The translations under genes and the position numbers were made by a program. The notes beneath the pieces are model-generated. The model searched no databases, was not told the origin of the DNA, and was given only the letters and a program-made list of their open reading frames with translations. From Symbiodinium natans (lineage: Eukaryota > Sar > Dinophyceae > Suessiales > Symbiodiniaceae), in assembly GCA_905221605.1 (NCBI GenBank), contig CAJNDS010002562.1:248501-312500 (forward strand): 64,000 nucleotides of DNA. The letters are read 5' to 3'. Positions 59,801 to 63,679 of this stretch are shown here, one piece after another. Positions within the stretch are counted from its first letter, which is position 1; every line of letters begins with the position of its first letter.

Positions 59801-62800
59801 GGTTTAGGGTTGAGGGTTGAGGGTTGAGGGTTGAATTTTTGGGTTTGGGGTTTAGGGTTTAGGGTTGAGGGTTGAATTTGGGTTTGGGGTTTAGGGTTAG
59901 GGTTGAGGGTTGAGGGTTGAGGGTTGAATTTGGGTTTGGGGTTTAGGGTTTAGGGCTTCGTGTTCGGGTTTTTTGGCTTTGGGTGTTCAGGACTCGAAAG
60001 GCTGGTTGCGTAAGTTGTGTAGGCTTACTTTAGGGTATGCGTTTAGTGTCTGGGGTTTAGCATGATACATCCACTGGTGTCTGCCACGGTTTCCTGCGAA
60101 GACTGGGTTGGACTGGGGCTATTTGGTTCCCCTAAACCTTAAACGCCTTACCCGCGAATAATCTGATGCTTGGCCACAACCTTCAAGCCCAAACCCATGC
60201 TTCCCCAATAACCTGTTCGAGCCCGGTACCGCAAAATGAGATCAGTAGTTTATAGTAGCTTGGGGAGTAGGATGTGCGGTGTTGGACGACACCCATACAA
60301 GCGAGGGCCCTCGACCCGGAGAAATTGACGGAACCTGTCTTGGGGCAATTTCCATAGCAGTTTAGCGTTATGCGGTGATAGGGCCCTGTACGGTTGCAAG
60401 AACCCTAAATCCTAAACCCTAAACCCTAAACCAGGGCTGTCGAGGAGTCTAGGTCTCAGGGGTTCAGGGAAGCCCTAAAACCCAAGCCCCAAGCCCTAAA
60501 CCCTAAACCCTAAGCCCCAAACCCTAGTGCTCCTGCAGCAGACTGCCCTTTGCTGAACGGGGTTTCCTTCTTCGAGTTCCATGTCCGCGTGCGGCCTAGC
60601 TTGGGGTTTAGGGTTTAGGGTTTAGGGTTTAGGGTTTAGGGTTTAGGGTTTAGGGCTTAGGGCTTAGGGCTTAGGGCTTAGGGTTTAGGGTTTAGGGTTT
60701 AGGGTTTAGGGTTAGGGTTTAGGGCTTGGGGGGTTTGGGTTCTTCCGTGCAGGGAAACTCCAGATACAAATCCCAGGGTGAAAACAGCCATGCTTCCCCC
60801 CTAATAGCACCTTAAGTCCCAAACCTCTAAACACTGGGTTTAGGGTTTATGGTTTCGGGTTTAGGGTCTAGGGTTTAGGGTTTAGGGTTTGGGCTTAGGG
60901 CACTACCCAAGAAGGCAGGTACGAGCGCCAGGCTTCCGTCCTCCGTTTCACATACGTGTTTAGGGTTTAGGGTTTGGGATTTAGGTTTTAGGGTTTATGG
61001 TTTAGGGTTGAGGGTTTAGGGCTAGGGTTTGGGGTGTAGGGTTTAGGGGGTTGGTCTAGGGTTGAGGCTCAGGGTTTACATCTTTTGGGTTGCTGGGCTG
61101 GAGTTTGGGGCTTGGAGTTCGGCATTTTTAGTTTGCTTAGAGAAGAAACATGCATACTTCTAAAGAAAAAGAGATTAGCCTCCATTTTGGCGTCTACCTC
61201 CCCTTCGTTTCTGCTGCTTTGTAGGTGGCTACTGGGAACCTCAGGTAGGATTCTTCGGCAGCCTACAAAGGAGGCAGTTTTCGGTTAGTGTTCTTGGGCG
61301 GACCCTACCCATGGTAACGACCCTTGGAAGTCTTCACTAGAGGAGATGCCTGAAATCATTAACTATACTTGCCTTTGTCAAGGCGCTGTGCCCAGGTACA
61401 CCCTGAACCTTGAACCCTCAAACCGAAACCCTACAAGACCCTATGTAACCCCATCTGTGCCCAGGTACACCTTAAACCTTGAACCCGAAACCCTAAACCC
61501 TAAACCCTGAACCCTGAACCCTGAACCCTAAACCCTAAACCCTAAACCCTGAACCCTAGCCCTAAACTCGAAACCCTAAGCCAGAAACCCGATACCCCAA
61601 AGGCTACGACAAGGGCGGAACCGAAATGGACTTCGGCATCTTCAAGCTGGGGGACTGGGGTCCCCAGGGTTTAGGGTGTTAGGGTTACAGGGTTTAGGGT
61701 TTAGGGTTTAGGGTTTTTAGGTTTTAGGGTTTTTAGGGTTTTTAGGGTTTAGGGTTTAGGGTTTCGGGTTTAGAGTTGCAATAGCCCAGTGTCATACTAA
61801 AAAGCCACCTAAGAATTCGCAATGCTCATCTTTCACCATGAGCGAATGGTACTTCAAAAGCCTTACTGTTGTAGGGAATGGGGGATGAGGTACCCTATAA
61901 TCCCTTACAAAGTATATATAGGGCCCTAATTCCCTCATTCCCTGCTAACCAACAGTTATGGGGTTCTTAAGGGAGGGGAACCTTAGGGAAGCTCAGGGAG
62001 CCTTAGGGAGTAGTGGGGAGCAAAAGGGAAACTTGGGTGACATACCCCCCTTGAAACCCCCCCCCCCCCCCCCCAAACCCTAAACCCTAAACCCTAAACC
62101 CTGAACCCTGAACCCTAAACCCTAAACCCTAAACCCTACCTTGAGATATCGATAAAACAGTAAGAAGCAGGGCGAGGTGGAGGTTTCCCGTGTCTCCGAA
62201 GCTTGCTTGGGAACCCGGACCGCCCTGCACCCTACGCCCTGCACTCTACGCCCTGCACTCTACGCCCTGCACACTACGCCCTAAACCCCAAACCCTAAAC
62301 CCCCTACGCCCTACACCCTAAACCCTAAACCCTAACCCTAAACCCTAAACCCTAAACCCTAAACCCTAAACCCTAAACCCTAAACCCTAAACCCTAAACC
62401 CTAAATCCGAACTGCTGGTGAGGACTACCCGGTGGTCGACTTTGACTACTTCGGCGACGACTTCCAAGCCTGGTGCCTGGTACCGGCAGCCAAGGCACAT
62501 GGTTTGGGGGCGATTTGCGGTTTAGGGTTTAGGGTTGAGGGTTGAGGGTTGAGGGTTTAGGGTTAGGGCTTCGGATTTCGGGTTTAGGGTTTAGGGTTTA
62601 GGGTTTAGGGTTTTGGGTGCTTAAGGCTTAGGGTCTCAAAGTCGTGTACCTTCTCCACTTAAATGACGCGAGGGTTACTGGAAAGACCAAACTCAGGGCA
62701 CAGGATTCCCTGTGTTTGTGGGACCTGGGATTAGGAATTAGGGTTTGTGATAAGGGCTTAGGGTTTCGGAATGAGCAGGGTTTGAGGACTAAGGGTTTGA

Positions 62801-63300
62801 GGGCTTTGGGGTTCTCGGATTCCAGGGTATAGGGTTCCAGGGTCTGCGCAGGTGGCCCAGGACATAGAACGTGTTTAGGGTTTAGGGTTTAGGGTTTAGG
62901 GTTTAGGGTTTAGGGACTTAAGCCTGAAGATGAGCTTGCATAGAGGGTTGGGTGTGTTGTAGGTTTTAGGGTTTAGGGTTGTTGGGTGGCGCCATCGCAG
63001 GAAAATAACGTGACCCAAAGATGCGAATCCCGAGGGCGTCGAGGGTATACACTCCTACGACTAGATTTCCCTGATGTCGCGTTGGTTACCTTGTGCTGGC
63101 AGTCCCACAATACCCTCAACAACTAAACCGTAAACCGTAACCCTAAACCCTAAACCCTAAACCCTATATCTACCCTAAACCCTAAGCCCTAAACCCTACA
63201 CCCGAAACCCTCAGTGTCCCCACAGGGCGATGGCGACCTGCCGCGCGCCGTGGCCGCTGCCTACGGTGGCTCAGCGGACCCTCTTGAGCCAGCAGAGTGA
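29422..63300 (+). CDS. Glycoside-hydrolase-like gene (clan GH-A type), 24 small exons, N-terminus missing
   Basis: Inferred exons: 29422-29450, 29780-29811, 30819-30852, 31265-31295, 32319-32349, 32638-32693, 35657-35688, 43655-43718, 44281-44330, 44732-44785, 45314-45373, 46435-46491, 47193-47231, 48640-48676, 53243-53301, 56198-56228, 57244-57287, 58019-58058, 58628-58678, 59729-59768, 60539-60586, 61603-61652, 62423-62494, 63226-63300. Together they give 1,116 nt, exactly 372 codons including TGA. The chain reads SPMPCKGPC, KDDFFSQSAKPMWG, RQLGANTVRLYGNNP, FLDEAKELGLAVVPG, TDFNCYNQVKSSYKQLLQNG, IIVINEPDLKLPGL, INFTVAFSFGVCTAC, SFNTANPAVHVKSMFLD, SEFPTTPVMIQEYHNP, LNGVSFFEFHVRYDKGGTEM, FDYFGDDFQAWCLVP and AVAAAYGG. 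Glu in NEPDL and Glu in EYHNP fit the acid/base and nucleophile of a retaining TIM-barrel hydrolase acting on glucan-like substrates. This is inference; the GH family is not fixed. Donors are 17 GC, 2 GA, 1 GT and 3 non-standard. Confidence 0.72.
29666..29764. repeat. CCCTAAA array between 28-bp imperfect direct repeats
   Basis: GCAAAGGCCCTAAACCTTC then TTAGGATCC (29666-29693), and GCAAGGCCCCTAAGCCCTC then TTAGGATCC (29737-29764), flank a short CCCTAAA array. Confidence 0.6.
29838..29960 (+). repeat. TTTAGGG array switching to TTTGGGG
   Basis: About eight TTTAGGG units followed by about eight TTTGGGG units (29898-29958), with a sharp boundary. Confidence 0.9.
30194..30290. mobile_element. 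Family B element copy
   Basis: It reads AGGACCCAGAGCAGGCCCG, GGTTCCCTTGTCAGCCCC, then AAAGGGCACCCG. It lies in an intron of the glycoside-hydrolase-like gene. Confidence 0.55.
31566..31790. mobile_element. Family F element interrupted by a TTTAGGG array
   Basis: GGGTTCTTAAGGGAAGGGGG plus TTCAAGGGGGG is separated by a 13-unit TTTAGGG array (31603-31695) from GTATGTAACCCAAGCTTCCC. In the copy at 61961-62058 (opposite strand) the corresponding sequence is uninterrupted. Confidence 0.65.
31603..31695 (+). repeat. TTTAGGG array inserted in Family F element
   Basis: Thirteen nearly perfect units, with element sequence on both sides. Confidence 0.95.
32157..32280. mobile_element. Family J TIR element
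   Basis: The left end CCTACTTGGAGGTTCATGG pairs with the inverse of the right end, CGTACTTGGAGGTGCAGAG. The centre is AT-rich. The recognised exon starts 39 bp downstream. Confidence 0.55.
32319..32693 (+). CDS. Glycoside-hydrolase-like gene: exons with GANTVRLYGN motif
   Basis: 32319-32349 reads IIRQLGANTV. 32638-32693 reads RLYGNNPENTHRDFLDEAK. The Arg codon is split C/GT, with a GC donor and a CAAG acceptor. The pattern GANTVRLY followed by H-x2-FLDEA is the second beta-strand region of many clan-A glycosidases. Confidence 0.7.
33146..33245. mobile_element. Family B element copy
   Basis: It reads CTACTAGGACTCAGTGTAGG, GGTTCCCTTATGAGCCCCC, AAAAAGGGCACCCCC, then GGGTTTCTCTTGCTCTAG. Confidence 0.6.
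33607..34566 (+). pseudogene. RCC1/HERC2-type repeat ORF with N-terminal ubiquitin-like domain, broken
   Basis: The ATG at 33607 opens a ubiquitin-like segment (IEVTLLSGKRVSLEAGADES to LQSGDTLTLQRG, about residues 4-76). 41-residue repeats of the type FAAILGDGSVVTWG...GGDSSAVQ follow, with about five full units of 123 bp each. Such repeats occur in RCC1/HERC2-like beta-propellers; Symbiodinium-type genomes carry many similar ORFs. The frame is broken twice. A TAA at 33907-33909 sits within 6 extra bases relative to the sister repeat. A 1-nt deletion near 34525-34535 then throws the last repeat out of frame to a TGA at 34564. The whole stretch lacks introns and lies in an intron of the glycoside-hydrolase-like gene, so it is probably a retroposed or otherwise displaced copy. 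Expression as a shorter protein starting after 33909 cannot be excluded. Confidence 0.75.
35287..35450. mobile_element. Family B element copy, partly duplicated
   Basis: CTACTAGGACTCAGAGTAGG is followed by two TTTAGGG units, then a second start CTACGAGGACTCAAAGTAGG and the rest of the element to GAGGTTGCTGTCTAG. Confidence 0.55.
35738..35930 (+). repeat. TTTAGGG array switching to GGGGTTA
   Basis: About ten TTTAGGG units, then about eleven GGGGTTA/GGGGCTA units, then TTTAGGG again. Confidence 0.9.
35960..36450. repeat. Minisatellite and about 60-bp tandem repeat in a large intron
   Basis: CCCTGGA-rich repeats (AGAGTGTCCCTGGA) are followed by an ATT microsatellite (36190-36235). Three imperfect units of TTTCTAAGC...GGCCCCTAAACTCCC then run to 36445. 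Confidence 0.6.
36668..36828. mobile_element. Family K TIR element (about 161 bp)
   Basis: GGGGTCGGCGGCACTGGCG is exactly inverted as CGCCAGTGCCGCCGACCCC. No protein is recognised inside. Confidence 0.65.
37395..38130 (+). repeat. G-rich low-complexity tract
   Basis: GGGGGTGGGGGG-type sequence dominates. Long Pro-rich (- strand) and Gly-rich (+ strand) frames across it are compositional artefacts. It lies immediately 5' of the LINE. Confidence 0.85.
38251..38790 (+). CDS. LINE upstream ORF (ORF1-like), 179 aa
   Basis: The first in-frame ATG is at 38251; the frame is open from 38134. The product starts with a hydrophobic stretch (HAFLLFAYLIWIYQGG) and then a charged region containing RGRGKATIRQRLRQFF and DLAQHFDAQVVADVRRRLA. 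It overlaps the next ORF by up to 130 nt in the -1 relation. The role is unknown; by position it may correspond to ORF1 (RNA-binding) or to the N-terminus of a fused polyprotein. No slippery heptamer was seen in the overlap. Confidence 0.5.
   Translation: MQSLPSHAFLLFAYLIWIYQGGLLKDAKAVDISGTTAVGSPQPWHFSVMDEAPGEGTVAGEVVLSSEGFISLQQYQAAESRDTQELEGYWQRRGRGKATIRQRLRQFFLKGATYWKGQKIATEADLAQHFDAQVVADVRRRLASTRAWWTQNNQPPAPRLSPSFGAVHVCAWLVTTATR
38763..41948 (+). CDS. LINE endonuclease/reverse transcriptase (ORF2)
   Basis: The frame is open from 38661, with the first ATG at 38763. The endonuclease (exonuclease-endonuclease-phosphatase fold) starts MVSYNCNSL, has VLQGTR where the catalytic Glu is usual (Gly codon at 38853), then YAPQ, GLDANGD, RPDHIL and DHAPL. 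Reverse-transcriptase blocks follow: DKGNGKPKCQGKRPIAR, FRDAANAF (catalytic Asp at 40752), RGTRQGDTIAGDIF, and YADD (41055-41066). A thumb region and an RQRRLRWLHHMV segment come last. From about 41745 the frame turns to unrelated sequence up to the TGA at 41946, so the true C-terminus continues in another frame. Confidence 0.85.
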   Translation: MVSYNCNSLVGERLRIVLSAFSDYDIIVLQGTRMRKKSVPHNGVQHDDNCTPSRWEGFSHDRQFYIVSWGYSQGQFTNKACGITIALNCSFVSPQAVVWRYDPPYKLAGRLGALRIRTGRALHDADLVVVGAYAPQTTAPEEALSEFWDAMHSVVQQAPARSTVICGLDANGDPTFTADARVGPCYPAAEPSVNGERLRELCVPNGLVVLDTWKSRIRGLPCDDWNGCTFWGVNGQRTRPDHILAKSGQDMSPVTVLYDLGFALKPGNGTVMLDHAPLAVDFPYEVKLKPGQSPQTDTSWHFGSLRHALDDCSVRTPFLQDVQEWRLRNSELFSLCAAEEDPSRTWNLLNDGIMNIATRHFSVCRGASKPWMSATTWDLISYRDRQLKDWAAHVCSVRVGVAQVFQAWSRCSWLGRIRRAIRRACVADKRAHVDSLANDMNAAAQHGHWRQVWRVGRAIARTGLGPKRRVYRPPDAEPISAAEWDAYMRQAFLAEPVPERLLKFRHEAPRHPAHVDLPPLRDFRRNVLGAGNNRSVPEGSMPSEVWKLIFGCLPDFARDIHEQFFRQLARTGRNPSRWYDVPVLPIDKGNGKPKCQGKRPIARLDSLAKQVHKTFYQACATTPRPDWAFGCIKGRRREEALAIVENNMFRCRRSKRNHAIFFRDAANAFPSLSHEAIAQHVRSQGAAHDLIMDAHANSLLGLRVPGCGLRKWRMARGTRQGDTIAGDIFMDVYHVPLQAYKTAIQDDDLLLEYGNDVIDAAMTTYADDIAELMVADSAEELDDKAVARTALLEAELGGVGCQLEPSKEEVVMRWMGAGAHANRKAAMLPNKVTPGKKLGVARYLGGWVHNNGNKNTEIDKRISAMRVGFWAYAGIWRCKNVSLYAKRLFFKAMVQGAGLSGLEPYLLPKTALQRLERARDHLARRALGRAGWGAVRGDPRHESVPNSLIRARMRIHTIASTLRQRRLRWLHHMVQHPNHHKLYFASMFGRFSWKFAVMSWMTLASPCSMLFQPCDRCMMTLRRQCLSSMLFSLAGCNCFWNVTRHFHGCSKLWSCRRGPVL
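41745..42230 (+). pseudogene. LINE C2H2 zinc-finger segment, out of frame
   Basis: In the frame shifted by -1 relative to the polymerase the protein continues HELDDFGKPVQ and then shows two zinc fingers. The first is CAICARSFDTRRALNLHEVA followed by KH (C-x2-C-x12-H-x4-H). The second is CPKCSKVFYNMSSAKRH. Around 42215-42230 the sense frame returns to that of the polymerase. Two opposite 1-nt indels flanking this segment are the simplest reading. Confidence 0.6.
42215..42923 (+). pseudogene. LINE 3' coding segment
   Basis: The frame resumes with VQWIEAQETQELPCSSQLDM, a nuclear-signal-like SKRPRTEDP, a coiled-coil-like NLDYRLRQLEG and a C-terminal globular-looking part (KKDTKYVLTVQFQPHG), ending TGA at 42921-42923. 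I do not recognise a named domain. It is co-linear with the LINE and is taken as its C-terminal part. Confidence 0.5.
43655..44330 (+). CDS. Glycoside-hydrolase-like gene: exons DYDFIQSP... and VKSSYKQLLQNG
   Basis: 43655-43718 reads DYDFIQSPTNCLTTDFNCYN plus Q and ends at a GC donor on a codon boundary. 44281-44330 starts after CTTGGCAG and reads VKSSYKQLLQNGFLLEG. This is the first pair of exons after the 8-kb intron that contains the LINE. Confidence 0.7.
44580..44720 (-). repeat. CCCTAAA array with CCCTAAG/CCCTATG variants
   Basis: About 18 units, lying just upstream of the NEPDL exon acceptor. Confidence 0.9.
44732..44785 (+). CDS. Glycoside-hydrolase-like gene: exon with catalytic NEPDL
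   Basis: It follows GAGGCAG and reads YHPALREIIVINEPDLK. The Glu codon of NEPDL is at 44769-44771, the expected acid/base position at the end of barrel strand 4. It ends TT before a GC donor; the next exon (45314) begins with the G that completes Leu. Confidence 0.75.
45412..45570 (+). repeat. TTTAGGG array with TTTCGGG block
   Basis: About seven TTTAGGG, four TTTCGGG, then TTTAGGG again. Confidence 0.9.
46096..46197. mobile_element. Family A TIR element (102 bp)
   Basis: TTGGGATGTTCCCCCTTAT plus CCAACAGTCCTTAGTAGG is inverted as GGACTGTTAGTAAAGGGGT then AACATCCCAA. The 8-bp flanks ATTTTCGG and GTTTAGGG match at 5 of 8 positions. Confidence 0.8.
46527..46612 (-). repeat. CCCTAAA array
   Basis: About 12 perfect CCCTAAA units. 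Confidence 0.95.
46815..46960 (-). repeat. CCCTATAAA nine-base variant array
   Basis: About 13 nonamers CCCTATAAA/CCCTATGAA, with a looser continuation to about 47175. Opposite-strand frames encode a Gly-Phe-Ile repeat, an artefact. Confidence 0.9.
47261..47444. mobile_element. Family A TIR element (184 bp)
   Basis: The ends TTGGGAGGTTCCCCCTTCTA and GAAGGGGAATCATCCCAA pair, and inner repeats of TAGTACCTCCTTAATAGGGA extend it. The flanks TGCATGGT and GGCATGTT agree at 6 of 8 positions, consistent with a decayed 8-bp duplication. Confidence 0.8.
48955..49160. mobile_element. Family C element (about 206 bp)
   Basis: TTGGTGGCCCAGTGGTACCC at the left pairs with GATACCACTGGACTACCAA at the right (inverse TTGGTAGTCCAGTGGTATC). 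It lies in the glycoside-hydrolase-like intron upstream of the rhodopsin gene. Confidence 0.65.
49205..49314 (-). repeat. CCCTAAA array
   Basis: About 16 nearly perfect units. Confidence 0.95.
49544..51933 (+). CDS. Microbial-type (type I) rhodopsin, nine exons, 347 aa
   Basis: Exons: 49544-49834, 49937-50074, 50183-50276, 50432-50505, 50713-50777, 50964-51066, 51178-51264, 51568-51666, 51841-51933. They total 1,044 nt, exactly 348 codons with the TAG. Exon 1 starts MNSAAKETAQTAG and has helices around AWIVVTALTAGLCYAAV. Exon 2 is hydrophobic (SALLCTSFAVLLLENLPF). Exon 3 carries FYAEWLVNVPILLILAG, the helix-C signature, with Glu where a proton-pump Asp usually sits (50237-50239). Exons 5 and 7 give further helices (SSALKWAVVTASFLM; IYGLVYLFRLVGVVSW). 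Exon 8 has FLTMNFSTKLCASMALAG, the helix-G signature; Lys 51604-51606 would bind retinal. Donors are GA, GA, GC, GC, GT, GT, GT, GC. It is nested in an intron of the glycoside-hydrolase-like gene. Likely a plastid-independent light sensor or ion/proton transporter; the activity is not determinable here. Confidence 0.75.
49842..49936. mobile_element. Family G element as rhodopsin intron 1
   Basis: TAGGCCCTTGGGACATGTTT, then CTCCCTTATTGGG and AGGAATAT, matches 15072-15140 closely. Here it makes up almost the whole intron. Confidence 0.55.
50183..50276 (+). CDS. Rhodopsin exon 3 (helix C)
   Basis: It reads EFPELDGMPVYTIFYAEWLV then NVPILLILAG. The Y-A-E-W-L-V-x2-P core aligns with the R-Y-x-D-W-x4-P motif of bacteriorhodopsin helix C. 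It ends at a GC donor inside an 11-bp direct repeat shared with the next acceptor. Confidence 0.75.
50778..50963. mobile_element. Family B element forming rhodopsin intron 5
   Basis: The intron starts GTACCTAGGACCGTCAGTAG and ends GGTTACTCCCGGGTCTAG, the imperfect inverse, then GTACTTC of exon 6. GTAC is repeated at both borders. A short CCCTAAA array and a second right end lie inside. Confidence 0.65.
51067..51177. mobile_element. Family C-like rhodopsin intron 6 with CCCTAAA array
   Basis: It starts GTGGCTTGGTACCC, runs directly into a CCCTAAA array, and ends AAAGGGGTGCCCTTATCAG then AATATGCCAAG. GTGG recurs at the start of exon 7. Confidence 0.6.
51448..51579. repeat. CCCTAAA array flanked by 17-bp direct repeats
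   Basis: CCTAGGAGTGCCTCTTC occurs at 51448-51464 and 51563-51579, on either side of a roughly 98-bp CCCTAAA array. The right copy is the start of rhodopsin exon 8. Confidence 0.85.
51568..51666 (+). CDS. Rhodopsin exon 8 (helix G, retinal lysine)
   Basis: It reads ECLFFLTMNFSTKLCASM then ALAGIRSSEFQEVLL. The FSTK core corresponds to the helix-G Schiff-base lysine. Its first 12 bases also occur at 51453-51464, upstream of an intervening CCCTAAA array. Confidence 0.75.
51672..52022. repeat. Tandem duplication around the rhodopsin 3' end, period about 262 bp
   Basis: TTTGCCATAG followed by a G-run, AACATTTTGCACTT, AAGGGTACTT, AAACTCAAT and CTATCCCAACCATG occurs from 51672 and again from 51924 (as CTATCCGAACCATG). 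Either copy could provide the original stop; the second carries the TAG used in the model. Confidence 0.7.
52023..53242. other. Intron stretch downstream of the rhodopsin gene
   Basis: Relatively AT-rich, array-poor sequence (52023-52400) is followed by scattered CCCTAAA-like units. No frame was recognised. Confidence 0.4.
53304..53601. repeat. CCCTAAA array and element fragment between 24-bp direct repeats
   Basis: A 24-base segment starting ACTAGAAC and ending ACATGGGACCCT lies at 53304-53327 and 53578-53601 with one mismatch. About 230 bp of CCCTAAA-type repeats and an AAAAAAGGGTGCCCTTA fragment lie between. It begins three bases after an exon of the glycoside-hydrolase-like gene. Confidence 0.8.
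53706..53813 (-). repeat. CCCTAAA array
   Basis: About 15 units. Confidence 0.95.
54710..54805. mobile_element. Family C element, partial
   Basis: GGTTCCCTCACAAAGTAGCCC, AAAAAGGGTACCCTTATG and ACATGGTCACAGGCTA follow the Family C order. The left end is replaced by a TTTAGGG array. Confidence 0.5.
55141..55230 (-). repeat. CCCTAAA array
   Basis: About 12 perfect units between GTTACC and a CTGGGCTACCAA Family C end, suggesting that the array entered an element. Confidence 0.95.
55325..55400. repeat. (TA)n microsatellite
   Basis: TATATG/TATATA tracts of about 70 bp. Confidence 0.9.
55640..55725 (+). repeat. GGGCTTA variant array
   Basis: About ten homogeneous GGGCTTA units, the same variant as at 2608-2664. 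Confidence 0.9.
56862..56948. mobile_element. Family C element, short complete copy (87 bp)
   Basis: CTGGTAGCCCAGTGGTGCAC at the left and GGGTGCCCAGCTACCAAG at the right are inverse. The centre keeps TTCAAGGCTCCCTCACAAA. Confidence 0.7.
57863..57995. mobile_element. Family H TIR element (133 bp)
   Basis: CATGTGAAGTAGGGTTTATA pairs with the inverse of AAAACCTACTCCATATATG. It lies just upstream of the exon at 58019. Confidence 0.7.
58628..58678 (+). CDS. Glycoside-hydrolase-like gene: exon with second catalytic Glu
   Basis: It follows CATCAG and reads EYHNPHGDVPPSAMAAS before a GT donor. Joined to the preceding exon (58019-58058, SEFPTTPVMIQ) it gives the strand-plus-Glu signature expected for the nucleophile. 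Glu is at 58628-58630. Confidence 0.7.
58755..58853 (-). repeat. CCCTAAA array
   Basis: About 14 units. Confidence 0.95.
59440..59705 (-). repeat. CCCTAAAA (8-mer) degenerate array
   Basis: Mainly CCCTAAAA units with CCCGAAAA and CCCCTAAAA variants, then CCCTAAA. Confidence 0.8.
59790..59955 (+). repeat. Higher-order repeat of telomere-like units
   Basis: The composite TTTGGGGTTTAGGGTT plus GAGGGTTGAGGGTTGAATT recurs three to four times, with two to four GAGGGTT subunits each time. Confidence 0.8.
60539..61652 (+). CDS. Glycoside-hydrolase-like gene: exons GVSFFEFHVR / YDKGGTEMDFG
   Basis: 60539-60586 reads ADCPLLNGVSFFEFHV. 61603-61652 reads RYDKGGTEMDFGIFKLG. The Arg is split C/GC at a GC donor. 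The previous exon (59729-59768, VAIDLKEMLQIVR) joins through G/CA. These form the last barrel strands. Confidence 0.7.
60603..60730 (+). repeat. TTTAGGG array with GGGCTTA block
   Basis: About seven TTTAGGG, four GGGCTTA, then TTTAGGG again. Confidence 0.9.
61865..61957. mobile_element. Family D TIR element (93 bp)
   Basis: ACTGTTGTAGGGAATGGGGG and CCCTCATTCCCTGCTAACC then AACAGT are inverse. It is homologous to 3215-3311. Confidence 0.65.
61961..62058. mobile_element. Family F element, uninterrupted copy
   Basis: GGGTTCTTAAGGGAGGGGAA to ACTTGGGTGACATACCCCCC then TTGAA. It serves as the empty-site comparison for 31566-31790. Confidence 0.65.
62277..62405 (-). repeat. CCCTAAA array
   Basis: About 16 units, preceded by CCCTGCACTCTACG repeats (62223-62276). 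Confidence 0.95.
62423..63300 (+). CDS. Glycoside-hydrolase-like gene: last two exons and stop
   Basis: 62423-62494 reads DYPVVDFDYFGDDFQAWCLV and PAAK, with a GC donor. 63226-63300 follows CCACAG and reads GDGDLPRAVAAAYGG to TGA at 63298-63300. Confidence 0.7.
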
Positions 63301-63353
63301 GATATTCAGGGCTTTAGGGTTTAGGGGTTAGGGTTTAGGGTTTAGGGTTTAGG

Positions 63354-63468
63354 GTAGCCCCAGCAGTGCCCTTTACCCATTCATTTTGGTGATGGGTTCC
63401 CTTACGAAGCAACCAACCCCAAAAAAGGGGTGCCCTTATCACAAGATGGTTGCTGCGCTAGCAATTAA
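63354..63468. mobile_element. Family C element copy
   Basis: GTAGCCCCAGCAGTGCCC at the left pairs with GATGGTTGCTGCGCTAGC at the right. The middle has GGGTTCCCTTACGAAGC and AAAAAAGGGGTGCCCTTA. Confidence 0.6.
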
Positions 63469-63505
63469 GGTTTTTTTTTTTGTTTTTCCGTTCTTCTTGT
63501 GCCTG

Positions 63506-63679
63506 GCTAGTATCATGGGTTTCCCTACTACCGCCCTCAAAACTACCTCCCCCCCCCCGAGGTTCCCACCTTAAAGAGCCTTAATCCTGCTTAATTGTCC
63601 CTAAGTCGGCCTCAATAATGGGGGGAACCTAGGGGGGGGGTTAGTATAGAGGGGGGTAGTAGGGAACCCATGATAGTAA
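63506..63679. mobile_element. Family L TIR element (about 174 bp)
   Basis: CTAGTATCATGGGTTTCCCT then ACTACC is inverted as GGGTAGTAGGGAACCCATGA then TAGTAAA. Confidence 0.6.
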
